A stretch of DNA of 64,000 nucleotides from Emcibacter sp. (lineage in GTDB: Bacteria > Pseudomonadota > Alphaproteobacteria > Sphingomonadales > Emcibacteraceae): assembly GCF_963675455.1 (NCBI RefSeq), contig NZ_OY776217.1, positions 62,001 to 126,000 on the forward strand, written 5' to 3'. Below are positions 43,932-52,078 of the stretch, one piece after another. The notes under the pieces were generated by a model that was given only the letters and a program-made list of their open reading frames with translations, did no database searches and was not told the DNA's origin. How positions within the stretch are numbered: position 1 is the first letter of the stretch; each line of letters opens with the position of its first letter. Both the position numbers and the translations under genes were made by a program.

Positions 43932-44822
43932 TCAGGACATATAATTTTCATAGGTCAGCTTGAAAAATTCCAGGAAATTCCGGCATGCCGTTGAAAGCGG
44001 ACTATTTTCCAGATACAGCCCTTTGACGGAATAGAGGATCGGGGGATCAATTTCCCGGATCATGATGTTTCCCGGCCCCTCGGACAGGGCCGTCACCTGG
44101 TCGACGATCGCCACACCTCCGCCATAGCCAACAATGTTTTTAGCAATGTAATAGGTCTGCACTGTCACAACCGAATTCAGTTCAATGCCACGGTCGAGCA
44201 GGCTGCTGTAGAGAATTTCGGCCAGCGGTCCACTGTCCTTTATGCCGATTACGTCCTTCCCTTCCAGCTCCTCCAACTGGATTTTCCGGTCAGACTTCCC
44301 GAAATCCCCCTCGTTGCAGATACAGACAAACTCACCGCTTCCAAAGTCATACTCCTGTATCCCTTCCTGGGGTGGAGGATTAAAGGCAAGGCCTATGTCA
44401 TCCTCATGTTCGTTAAGGGATTTGACAAGATCGTCATAATGGCGGGTTTGTACATCAAAGGTAATTTCAGGAAACTGCCGACGAAAACTTGCAATCGCCA
44501 GCGGCAGAATATTCAGCCCCAGCGCCGGCATCACAGCGAGCCGCACATGACCTGAACGACCTCCTCTCAGGTTACGGGATTTGGCCTGCAGGGTCCGCAT
44601 CTGCCGGTAAACCTTATGGACTTCATTGAACAATACATGAGCTTCATTGGTCGGGATCAGTTTGCCCTTGACCCGATCGAAAAGCGGATATCCGAGTTGA
44701 TCCTCCGCATGATGGAGGACCTTGCTGATGGAAGGCTGGGACACATTCAGGCGTTTTGCCGCACTGCTGACAGTGCCAGTCGTGTATACGGCATGAAAAA
44801 CTTCGATATGACGCAATCGCAT
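43932..44822 (-). CDS. LysR-family regulator of the glutamate locus
   Basis: LysR-type regulator, 296 aa. Seen: N-terminal winged helix-turn-helix MRLRHIEVFHAVYTTGTVSS and LNVSQPSISKVLHHAEDQLG (residues 1-60), linker helix, and a periplasmic-binding-like effector domain from about residue 90 (LAVMPALGLNILPLAIASF) to the end. It lies 119 bp upstream of the CapA-DgcN-DgcA operon on the same strand. The inverted repeat TATAACC/GGTTATA in that gap recurs before two further transcription units of the locus, making this protein the obvious reader. D-Glu catabolic clusters with dgcN and dgcA are often accompanied by a regulator gene; effector binding by a glutamate derivative is inferred. Confidence 0.87.
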   Translation of the reverse strand: MRLRHIEVFHAVYTTGTVSSAAKRLNVSQPSISKVLHHAEDQLGYPLFDRVKGKLIPTNEAHVLFNEVHKVYRQMRTLQAKSRNLRGGRSGHVRLAVMPALGLNILPLAIASFRRQFPEITFDVQTRHYDDLVKSLNEHEDDIGLAFNPPPQEGIQEYDFGSGEFVCICNEGDFGKSDRKIQLEELEGKDVIGIKDSGPLAEILYSSLLDRGIELNSVVTVQTYYIAKNIVGYGGGVAIVDQVTALSEGPGNIMIREIDPPILYSVKGLYLENSPLSTACRNFLEFFKLTYENYMS

Positions 44823-45102
44823 TTAAACAATCTTTATGTTAAAGGGTCTCAATTTCTCAGTATTGAAATGCTCTATATGCTGACCACGATCGAATCAAAG
44901 TGCAACTGTAATTTATTTTATCCTGAACTGCCCCCTTCCCTTGCTTCATTTGTTTACATGAAAGTTACATCTGAAACCGGGGACACAACCAGTTGATCTC
45001 TCTCGAGAAAAGATCAGTTAGCCAAACTGGGTCCCATAGAACTAAAACAAAAGTTCAATACAACAATGAATTGGGAATTCCATTAGTTTCGGAAGGTCAC
45101 TT

Positions 45103-45726
45103 CTAGTCAGAAAATAGAAACTTCCCCCAGGTTGATTTATCGGTATCAACCGCTTTTTCAGGATAAGTGACTTCCACCCGCTTACCTTCGCGTCTCATCC
45201 CGCTCACGCCGATCATCATTTTCCAAGTGTCGCCTGAAAACTTCTTGCGCGATATTTGAACTTGCCGGTGGGTACCCCTGGCAAATCCAGGATTCTTTCT
45301 ATTCTCTCGGTCTTCAAGCCCTGAGTAAGGCACCCAGAAGCCAGCATAATCTTTAAGCTCCCACGGGCCAGAAGCTGGCTCCCACTTATTATTTCTGAGA
45401 ATACCTTCCCCCATCTGTGCAGAAAGATGAAACTTGTGAAGCTCACCAGTTTGTGGATGCTCTATGTAAAGGTCTAAAACCGTATAATCATCTGCAGTGG
45501 CTTTAACACAAATGTAAAAATACTCTTGGTCATGCATAACATAAAACGAAGCCTGTGCTGGTAGTTCGGTTTTTGTCGCAGCGTCCCATTCATCACCCCC
45601 ACAGCGACCATCAAGGAGCGCAGCCTTGTTAGTTTCCTTTATAGTAATGGTTTCAGCAGCAATGGCTACAGAACAGTCGAATGCCAGAGCAGCGCTCAAT
45701 GCCAACAATTTGGGTATATTTTTCAT
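45103..45726 (-). CDS. exported CBM9/DOMON-like beta-sandwich protein
   Basis: Periplasmic protein, 207 aa. Seen: signal peptide (LLALSAALAFDCSVAIAA), then a family-9 carbohydrate-binding-like fold: LLDGRCGGDEWDAATKTELP near residue 35, EYFYICVKATADDYTVLDLY near 68, SGPWELKDYAGFWVPYSG near 118, and MMIGVSGMRREGKRV near 170. Such domains bind sugars, haem or other ligands in oxidoreductase and polysaccharide systems. The specific ligand is unknown. It sits 25 bp after the PD40 beta-propeller gene on the same strand with GGAGAA upstream, so the two are probably co-expressed. Confidence 0.6.
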   Translation of the reverse strand: MKNIPKLLALSAALAFDCSVAIAAETITIKETNKAALLDGRCGGDEWDAATKTELPAQASFYVMHDQEYFYICVKATADDYTVLDLYIEHPQTGELHKFHLSAQMGEGILRNNKWEPASGPWELKDYAGFWVPYSGLEDRENRKNPGFARGTHRQVQISRKKFSGDTWKMMIGVSGMRREGKRVEVTYPEKAVDTDKSTWGKFLFSD

Positions 45727-45751
45727 GGAAAATTCTCCAGTGCGCTTCTAA

Positions 45752-46633
45752 CTATTCCTGTGGCCGGAGCTCCTCAATAACCCGGGCGTCGACCCAGAAA
45801 ATATCTACATTTTCGTATTTATCCGAGCCCATATTCCGGTTGAAGAAAAGATATTTTCCGCCTGGGGTGACGCTGGCGGAGGCTTCCCAGGCGCCGGTGT
45901 TTACCTTGTCGCCCAGATTAATAGCCGCGCCCCAGGTGCCATCCTGCTGTCGGAAACTGATATAAATGTCTGAATCGCCATAGCCGCCTTCTCTCTTGGC
46001 ATCCCACAACAGATAGGATTCATCGGGCGCAATGAAGGGATGGTTCAGGTAAGTGCCTGTGTTGATTTCCGGGCCCAGGACTTTCGGCTCTTCATATTTT
46101 CCGTCAATCCGGCGGGAATAGCGCAGGGGAAAGGCCGGGTTTTCCTTGTCATAGGTATCAAAATAATAGGTGGCGTTGGCCGACGCCGAAAGCCGCATGA
46201 TCAGCAGGTCTTTAAAGGGGGCATCGAGAGTTTTCACCTCCGACCATCCGTCCTCGGTGCGTTCCATATAGCGCCGGCCCAGATGCATGGCCCTGCCATC
46301 GGGAGAGACGAACGGCTGACCGGCCCAGCCTGATACAACAGACTCGCGCCAACGATTATTTTCATATTGAAAAACAACGAACGTAGCGTCTTCGTATTTG
46401 CCGCCGTTCCTCAGCAGGTAGAACTCATTCATGTCGGGTGTGAAGACGCCGCCATATTCCCAATGTTCTGTCGAAACAATACCGGGCGCAAATGCTTCAG
46501 GTGTCAAACCGGGAGGTTCCTGCCCGAGATAAGGGCCGTCGAGGACCGGTAGTTCATCCCGGGCATGACTTGCGCCACTCACAGCCAAAAAAGTGAGCAA
46601 CGGAATAATAAACGCTGAAAAACGCTTCTTCAT
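45752..46633 (-). CDS. exported PD40/TolB-like beta-propeller protein
   Basis: Periplasmic protein, 293 aa. I start at ATG 46633 (GGGAGAG upstream), giving signal peptide SAFIIPLLTFLAVSGASHA. An ORF start 48 bp upstream adds a non-signal leader. Seen: repeated WD40-like PD40 blades with VFTPDMNEFYLL, QPFVSPDGRAMHLGRRY, HPFIAPDESYLLWDAKREGG and SDIYISFRQQDGTWGAAINL, ASVTPGGKYLFFNRN, ending with DIFWVDARVIEEL. The blades PDxxxxYF/L are typical of TolB-like propellers that act in binding or scaffolding. No catalytic motif seen. It is paired with the CBM9-like gene downstream. The upstream gap holds a half-site like the LysR motif (46773). Confidence 0.75.
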   Translation of the reverse strand: MKKRFSAFIIPLLTFLAVSGASHARDELPVLDGPYLGQEPPGLTPEAFAPGIVSTEHWEYGGVFTPDMNEFYLLRNGGKYEDATFVVFQYENNRWRESVVSGWAGQPFVSPDGRAMHLGRRYMERTEDGWSEVKTLDAPFKDLLIMRLSASANATYYFDTYDKENPAFPLRYSRRIDGKYEEPKVLGPEINTGTYLNHPFIAPDESYLLWDAKREGGYGDSDIYISFRQQDGTWGAAINLGDKVNTGAWEASASVTPGGKYLFFNRNMGSDKYENVDIFWVDARVIEELRPQE

Positions 46634-46772
46634 ATTTTCTCTCCCCATATACGATATTATAGTTTCTTTCTTTAAGTGCACAAAATCACATACTTTTCAG
46701 CTATGATAACCATTTTATGACACATATTGCGGTCACAGGAAACGCAGTGCCATGGTTAAAATCTTCAATTAC

Positions 46773-46783
46773 CTATAACCCGG
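46773..46783. promoter_or_regulatory. half-site resembling the LysR motif
   Basis: CTATAACCCGG, 140 bp upstream of the beta-propeller gene. It matches the left half and first spacer bases of the 34326 site but has no clear right half. Confidence 0.25.
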
Positions 46784-47082
46784 TCAGCCTCAAACCTGCC
46801 TGACTTCTACACCGGCCAGGTGCAGGGCTGAGCAGAGTGCATAATCTCGCTGCATTCGACAAAGGAATTGCGATAAACTGTTCTTTTCGAAAGATAAAGC
46901 CCGCATGCCGCGTAACGTCCCCCACCAGACCCTTAACGTCGGCAATGGGCCAATGGAACCTATCGGCACTTGGTAGCTTCTCCGGTTGAATTGTTCCTGC
47001 CGACCGGTGACCTGATTGATCTGCCAGGCCATTACGGCTACGGCCCGGAAGCCCTGAGCGAATTTCTGAATGACATGAAAGA

Positions 47083-47114
47083 AAATTGGTAGCGGAGGTG
47101 CGCTACCAATGGAA
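47083..47114 (+). repeat. dispersed 32-bp hairpin repeat, copy B
   Basis: AAATTGGTAGCGGAGGTG then CGCTACCAATGGAA. TTGGTAGCG pairs perfectly with CGCTACCAA (9-bp stem). Copies at 25351 (27 of 32 identical) and 55703 (25 of 32 identical). It follows a coding remnant and precedes the end of the OmpA-like gene. Confidence 0.6.
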
Positions 47115-47222
47115 CCCTCAGGCAATGCATCAAACCGGAACATACGAGTGTCATCTTAGTCGGGACACCTCTGTCAAATGACAAAAGGACACCACATTCC
47201 ATTGGCACCTGACGCCCGTAAA

Positions 47223-48002
47223 TTAGAATTGCGCCCTAATATCAACACGGCGACGGGACGCCTCGGCCAGCCCATCGGCGGCCTCCACATCCACCGGTGC
47301 CGGATTTTGCGCCCAGTGAATTTCGATCTGCTCTTCCGGCACACCAAGGCGGATCAGCGCTTCTTTCATTTTTTCCGCCCGCTGGCGCGCCAGTTCCGGT
47401 TTTTCGGCAATGGTCCGGCCGGAAAGCTCCTCGGGTTCGGACGCTGCATAGCCGGTAACCACAAGCTTCTTGGGTTTGGCGGCCCTTATCCAGGTGATGG
47501 CCGTATCCAGCAGGTAATCACCATACTGGTAACTGACGAAATGCCGGTTGAATTCGAAAAACATATGGAAGGTGCGGTCCGTATAGGGACCGGGTGGCGT
47601 GGGGCGCGCCTCGGACAGCGGACGCACATTGCGGGGCGGCAGACTATAGCGGCGGCCGGGAAACCCTTCGGCTGGCAGCATATGGCGCGTACAGTGGGTG
47701 GAAAGCTTCGACACATGAACCGGCTCCAGCACCACACCGCCACAGGGATTATCCTGCTTGTCGGACATATAACCTTCCACCAGAACTTCGAAATTCCAGT
47801 CCGGTTTGATCGGGGACGGGGTCACATCATAGCGAACCCCGCTTTCCCGGTCATCAGCCAGCCAGCAGCCGGACTTGCGACCGTCCCGTGCATCCCGGTA
47901 GATGGGACAGCTGATGAAACGGACAAGCTCTCCGGCTTCTACGACAACAGGGACAAAACCGAGCATGATCAGGAATGTTGAAAAGATAAGTTTCTTCATC
48001 AC
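47223..48002 (-). CDS. OmpA-like C-terminal-domain protein, exported
   Basis: Protein of 259 aa. Seen: signal peptide (IFSTFLIMLGFVPVVVEA), a region with paired Cys (ISCPIYRDARDGRKSGCWLA) unlike other OmpA proteins I know, a proline-rich linker (SEARPTPPGPYTD), and from about residue 150 an OmpA-like peptidoglycan-binding fold: FFEFNRHFVSYQYGDYLLDT, KKLVVTGYAAS, ARQRAEKMKEALIRLGVPEE and ASRRRVDIRAQF, with the expected Arg residues. Its start overlaps the stop of the di-heme peroxidase-like gene by 4 bp, so the two are coupled. The role is likely a periplasmic anchor; specific partner unknown. Confidence 0.78.
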   Translation of the reverse strand: MMKKLIFSTFLIMLGFVPVVVEAGELVRFISCPIYRDARDGRKSGCWLADDRESGVRYDVTPSPIKPDWNFEVLVEGYMSDKQDNPCGGVVLEPVHVSKLSTHCTRHMLPAEGFPGRRYSLPPRNVRPLSEARPTPPGPYTDRTFHMFFEFNRHFVSYQYGDYLLDTAITWIRAAKPKKLVVTGYAASEPEELSGRTIAEKPELARQRAEKMKEALIRLGVPEEQIEIHWAQNPAPVDVEAADGLAEASRRRVDIRAQF

Positions 48003-49516
48003 AGCGCCCCCATCAGGTGCACCAGGTCCTGTTTTTCCTGTTCGGTATAGCCGATGTTAAAGCGGCGATCATAATAGTCTACCACGGCACGCAGATCATT
48101 GGCTGACCCGTTAGAAAAATAGGGCGCGCGCGCTGACAGGCCACGCATGGACTGCAGCGTGATTTTGCCCACATCGCGGCAGTTGCCGGAAATCATGGCG
48201 AACCCCGGGTCGTGGGTGAAAATCTCCCGGCCGTAATGGGGATGCGGTTCCCCCGTGCAAGTAATTTTGAACAGCGGCAGATGCGGCGCCGGATCGGCAA
48301 ACGGCATGGTCGTCGTCCCCAGATCCACCTGGCCCGGGGCCACATCATTGCCCATCTGGCTCATGTTGTGACAGAAGACGCAGCTGTTGAGCACCGGATT
48401 GCCAAAACCGATCGGGGAGTTGATGCCGGCACTGTCGGAAATCAGGAACATTTTCTCCTTGAACACCCGGGCGCCACGGGCAACAGACTCGCGGTAGGCG
48501 ATTTCCTCTTCAGTAAGCTTCGCCTTTTCTTCGCCACTCATATGTTCCCAGGCTTCAAATTCGCTCCAGACCGGGATGCCCTGGCTGCCGAGCCTGCCGG
48601 CCGGAGAATCCCGCAGCAGTTCCGGTCCACCCCGGGCCCCGCCCTCGTCCAGCGGCCCGCCGACCTTGTCCTCCGCCTGGGCGGTATAAACGGTGAGGAT
48701 AAATTCACGAATTTTATTCTTCTGCTCAACTGTCAGACCGTCCACCATCTCCAGATGGGTTCTGGAGGCGTCCTGCATCTGCTCGAACAAGGTCGTCGCG
48801 CGGTTGTCGGCCATGATATTGCCGGACAGCATTTCGCCCGTTTCCGGATTAACCGGCAGCGGCAGCCCCTGTTTTGGATCATAGGCAAAGCCGACCGCAA
48901 TCAGATATTTCAGATTGGCCACCGGGCGCGGCCGGCGGTAGACGGAAATGGCCGGCTGTTCAGCCTCAAGGCCGTAATCCTTGCCGGTGTTACAACCCCA
49001 GGGATCGCGAACCACTTCGATATCAAAATCGGGCACCACCTTTTTGCCGTAACGGTCTTTTGGCGGCCACGGAATTGAAACACGAAACAGGCCGTGGTCC
49101 AGAAGCAGAGAATGGGAGTCCCGCTCCTCCTGCGGCAGTGCCGGACAGTTGGACCCGTCATAGGCGGCGAACAGCGGATCACCGCCATCGGTTTCCCTCC
49201 AGCGGTTGCGGATGGTCTTGACCGACAGGCTCATGGAATCCGCCGGCTGGTGACAGGTCACGCAGCCGCGACCATTGAGACCAAGCGGTGCAAAGAAAGG
49301 GTGGCTTTCCACCTCCAGCGGCTCACCGGTCTTCAGAACCCGCAGAACGCCGAGGCCATTTTCATATTCGATGGCCGACGGAAAAATCCGCTCGTCGCCG
49401 GGCGCCCACCAGTCATCAGTACTACTCTCCCCGTCTCCGGCATGGGCGTTCAGCCCGGCAAACGGAGTGACGATGAACAACAGAATCGCAAGAGCTTTTC
49501 TCATGGCAGCCATCAT
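47999..49516 (-). CDS. di-heme cytochrome c peroxidase-like protein
   Basis: Exported c-type cytochrome, 505 aa. Seen: signal peptide (LAILLFIVTPFAGLNAHA), first haem motif CVTCH in NGRGCVTCHQPADSMS near residue 83, second haem motif CVFCH in LNSCVFCHNMSQMG near 385, and a C-terminal SMRGLSARAPYFSNGSANDL with candidate distal ligands, typical of the di-haem peroxidase/MauG superfamily and 'di-heme oxidoreductase' group. It is longer than classical CcpA-type enzymes (about 320 aa). It would transfer electrons in the periplasm. It overlaps the OmpA-like gene by 4 bp. The substrate is unknown. Confidence 0.85.
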   Translation of the reverse strand: MMAAMRKALAILLFIVTPFAGLNAHAGDGESSTDDWWAPGDERIFPSAIEYENGLGVLRVLKTGEPLEVESHPFFAPLGLNGRGCVTCHQPADSMSLSVKTIRNRWRETDGGDPLFAAYDGSNCPALPQEERDSHSLLLDHGLFRVSIPWPPKDRYGKKVVPDFDIEVVRDPWGCNTGKDYGLEAEQPAISVYRRPRPVANLKYLIAVGFAYDPKQGLPLPVNPETGEMLSGNIMADNRATTLFEQMQDASRTHLEMVDGLTVEQKNKIREFILTVYTAQAEDKVGGPLDEGGARGGPELLRDSPAGRLGSQGIPVWSEFEAWEHMSGEEKAKLTEEEIAYRESVARGARVFKEKMFLISDSAGINSPIGFGNPVLNSCVFCHNMSQMGNDVAPGQVDLGTTTMPFADPAPHLPLFKITCTGEPHPHYGREIFTHDPGFAMISGNCRDVGKITLQSMRGLSARAPYFSNGSANDLRAVVDYYDRRFNIGYTEQEKQDLVHLMGAL

Positions 49517-49527
49517 GTATTTGTCTC

Positions 49528-49566
49528 AAAAAAAACCGGGACCTCCTGAATCGTTGGAGGCCCCGG
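49528..49566 (-). terminator. terminator after the receptor gene
   Basis: CCGGGACCTCC (49536-49546) pairs with GGAGGCCCCGG (49556-49566) with one mismatch. On the minus strand the stem is followed by eight T. It closes the receptor gene ending at 49581 and separates it from the peroxidase gene. Confidence 0.88.
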
Positions 49567-49580
49567 AATGGGAGAACAGT

Positions 49581-51767
49581 TTAGAAGTTATATTTTGCCC
49601 TTGCACCGAAGGTGCGTGGCGGACCATAGAGGTAACCACCGTTGGCACTGGAAGCATTCTGCACCTGGGAAGCGATATAGGTTTCGTCGGTGAAGTTATC
49701 CACGAAACCTTCCACTTTCAGGTCCTCGTCCACATCCAGGGTCAGACGGAAATTGAAGATATCCCGGGACGGCACAAAGGAGCGGTCACTGAGGAACGGT
49801 GTCGCCAGCTGGCTGTCCAGATGGGACCATTGCACCCGCGGAGTCAGCGACATGCCATTATCAAGAACAAATTCATATTCAACCCCCGCATTGACCGTCC
49901 ATTCGGGAGAGAAGGGCAAGGTATCGCCTTCATGCACCAGCCGGTTGGTGTTGTCACACTCGGGGCTGACGATCCGCTCATTGGCATCATTGATACAGGC
50001 GTCCTCGGCAAATTCCGCGCTCAGGTAGCTGAGACCCAGGTTGAAACTCAGGCCGCCGAACTGGGCCAGAACCTCAAGTTCCATCCCCCAGGCTTCACCG
50101 GAAGCCGCATTCTGGGTCACCGGCAGGCCGTTCAGCAGGCTGGCGAGCTGAATATCCTGATAGTCGGAATAGAAGACATCCGCATTCACCCGGATATGAC
50201 GGTCCATCAGTTCGGTCTTGACACCGGCTTCATAAACAAAGTTTTTCTCAGGCCCGAAGTTGCCCTGGGGTTCCAAGAGGTTCACACCGCCCGCCTTGTA
50301 ACCTTTGGAGGCCGTGACATAGAGCAGCGTGTCTTCCATGTGATAATTCACACCGATCTTGCCGGTCAATTCTGTCGAATCAGTGGATGTACTGAAGGGG
50401 TCCATCGGAGGCCCAGGCAATATGTTACGGTGATAGACCTGTTTATCCCAGCTGTAGCGGGCGCCGGCGATAAATTCAAGCTCGTCAGTGGCATACCAGT
50501 TCACCTGACCGAACAGGGACTTGCTGGTATTTTCAGCTTCCGTGTCGATTGTTGAATCAGAGGAAACAAAATCCACATTGCTGTGGTTGTCCCTGAGAAG
50601 CTCAACCGGCACATCCTCGTCGAAATAGAAACCGCCGACCACCCACTGTACCGGACCGTCGCCGGTGGACATCAGGTTAAACTCCGCCATAAAGGTTTCG
50701 AAAGTGGTATCCCCCCGGCTCACGCGTGCAGGATAAATGGCGCGGTTGGCACCATTGGCGGGCAGCCCTTCCGGGACCGGCAGAGCAGTCGCGGTCCGGT
50801 CGCCGTCCACCTGATCACGGGTATAGCCGTCCTGGTAGGACACCAGACCGCGCATGTCAATTTCCTCGGTGATGGCGTATTTGACTTCGGCAGACGCCCG
50901 ATAACCGTTCTGATCCAGATAGGAAATGGCGTCTTCCTCGATCACGAAAGGATCGTCGCTGACCGCATCATCGGGGTTTTTCACCGCATTGTAACCAGTA
51001 TGCAGGTCAAAATGTTCGCCGCGCAGGTTGACCCGCAGTTTTTCGTCGCTTGTCCGGAAGGCAAGATTGATGCGGGCCGCATCCAGGTTCATATCACCGG
51101 GAGAGCTCGGGCTCGGACCGATATTATCGGTAAAGCTGTCGCGCTCGTCGTGCACATAAGAGACACGCATGGCAAAATTTTCGCCCATATCCAGATTGAG
51201 GGCGCCGACCAGACGGTATTTATCATAATTGCCGACGGTGCCATCCACATAACCGAAAGTCTCCCCATATTCCGGGGCTGGCGTGCGTACGTAAACGGCG
51301 CCGCCGGTAGAGTTCTGCCCGGTCAGGGTTCCCTGCGGGCCGCGCAGGACCTCGATGGTGGCGATATCAAAGAAGCTCTGGCTGATGAATTGTTCATGCG
51401 GAACCAGAATGCCATCGGTATAATAGGCCACCCCCGGCACAGAGGTCGGCGCGGACTGGGCGATCCCGACACCACGGATATTGATGAATGTGGAACGGTT
51501 ATAGGTATTGATGGCCACGGACGGCGCCACATTCTGGATATCATGGATATTGCCAACGCCTTTTTTGGCCAGGGCATCAGCCGTCAGCACCGTGGCAGAG
51601 ATCGGAATATCCTGCAGGTTCTGTTCACGACGTTCCGCTGTCACGACGATCTCTTCAAGAGTAAATGCTTCTGCACCATCCACTTCCTGGGCCTGAACGG
51701 CGCCGGACAATGCAAACCCGGCCAAGACACCGGAAAACAAAGGTAAATATTTATGAGAGCGTATCAT
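49581..51767 (-). CDS. TonB-dependent receptor, LacI-regulon candidate
   Basis: Outer-membrane receptor, 728 aa. Seen: signal peptide (LAGFALSGAVQAQEVDGAEA, cleavage near residue 26), TonB box-like FTLEEIVVTAERREQNLQD, plug with INIRGVGIAQSAPTSVPGVA and EVLRGPQGTLTGQNSTGG, and a barrel ending GARAKYNF. It is the typical sphingomonad-type receptor for small aromatic or terpenoid compounds. AGGGAAGG lies before the start. A LacI-type half-palindrome at 51879 lies about 110 bp upstream, so the receptor should share regulation with the MFS permease and the P450. The ligand is inferred to be the P450 substrate. Confidence 0.9.
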   Translation of the reverse strand: MIRSHKYLPLFSGVLAGFALSGAVQAQEVDGAEAFTLEEIVVTAERREQNLQDIPISATVLTADALAKKGVGNIHDIQNVAPSVAINTYNRSTFINIRGVGIAQSAPTSVPGVAYYTDGILVPHEQFISQSFFDIATIEVLRGPQGTLTGQNSTGGAVYVRTPAPEYGETFGYVDGTVGNYDKYRLVGALNLDMGENFAMRVSYVHDERDSFTDNIGPSPSSPGDMNLDAARINLAFRTSDEKLRVNLRGEHFDLHTGYNAVKNPDDAVSDDPFVIEEDAISYLDQNGYRASAEVKYAITEEIDMRGLVSYQDGYTRDQVDGDRTATALPVPEGLPANGANRAIYPARVSRGDTTFETFMAEFNLMSTGDGPVQWVVGGFYFDEDVPVELLRDNHSNVDFVSSDSTIDTEAENTSKSLFGQVNWYATDELEFIAGARYSWDKQVYHRNILPGPPMDPFSTSTDSTELTGKIGVNYHMEDTLLYVTASKGYKAGGVNLLEPQGNFGPEKNFVYEAGVKTELMDRHIRVNADVFYSDYQDIQLASLLNGLPVTQNAASGEAWGMELEVLAQFGGLSFNLGLSYLSAEFAEDACINDANERIVSPECDNTNRLVHEGDTLPFSPEWTVNAGVEYEFVLDNGMSLTPRVQWSHLDSQLATPFLSDRSFVPSRDIFNFRLTLDVDEDLKVEGFVDNFTDETYIASQVQNASSANGGYLYGPPRTFGARAKYNF

Positions 51768-51878
51768 TCCAAAATTCCCTTCCCTATTTTAAAGTATAAG
51801 TGAATAACTGTAAATTAGATCCCAAGACAGCATTCACATGTGTTTGTTATGATTTAGCTATCATTTATAGCATTTAAA

Positions 51879-51892
51879 TGCAAGCCCTTACA
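51879..51892. promoter_or_regulatory. putative LacI-family operator near the receptor promoter
   Basis: TGCAAGCCCTTACA. It is identical in 13 of 14 positions to the reverse complement of the site before the P450 gene (54589-54602), and about 112 bp upstream of the receptor start. Confidence 0.6.
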
Positions 51893-51960
51893 TTGTAATT
51901 TTTACTGTTTTGGCACCCATTATATATCTACCACATTGTTTTTAAGCCAATAATACTTTT

Positions 51961-51974
51961 TGCAAGCGCTTTCT
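51961..51974. promoter_or_regulatory. putative LacI-family operator near the MFS promoter
   Basis: TGCAAGCGCTTTCT with a perfect AAGCGCTT core (51964-51971), about 105 bp upstream of the permease start. LacI-family regulators typically recognise TGNAANCGNTTNCA-like sites. Confidence 0.65.
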
Positions 51975-52078
51975 ATTGATCTTCCAGCCAAACAGAGTAA
52001 ATATAGCCGTCTGTCAATCCGGCCATCGCCGGGGAAAAACACGAGCACAGAGCGTTTAGTCGCATAGGGAGATTCTTC

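Larger units (their letters stand above)
46634..47222. other. 589-bp gap with a half-operator, a short coding remnant and repeat B
   Basis: No intact gene. CTATAACC at 46773-46780 resembles half of the LysR-type motif seen at 43904. A plus-strand frame of about 45 codons ends at 47091 in SEFLNDMKENW with readable, non-random content (FLPTGDLIDLPGHYGYGPEA), but it has stops upstream and I cannot name it; it may be the tail of a lost gene. Repeat copy B begins at 47083. Confidence 0.5.
51768..52078. other. divergent promoter region with two LacI-type sites
   Basis: 311 bp, AT-rich, between the divergent receptor and permease genes. It holds LacI-type motifs at 51879 and 51961 (annotated separately) and nothing coding. 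Confidence 0.65.
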
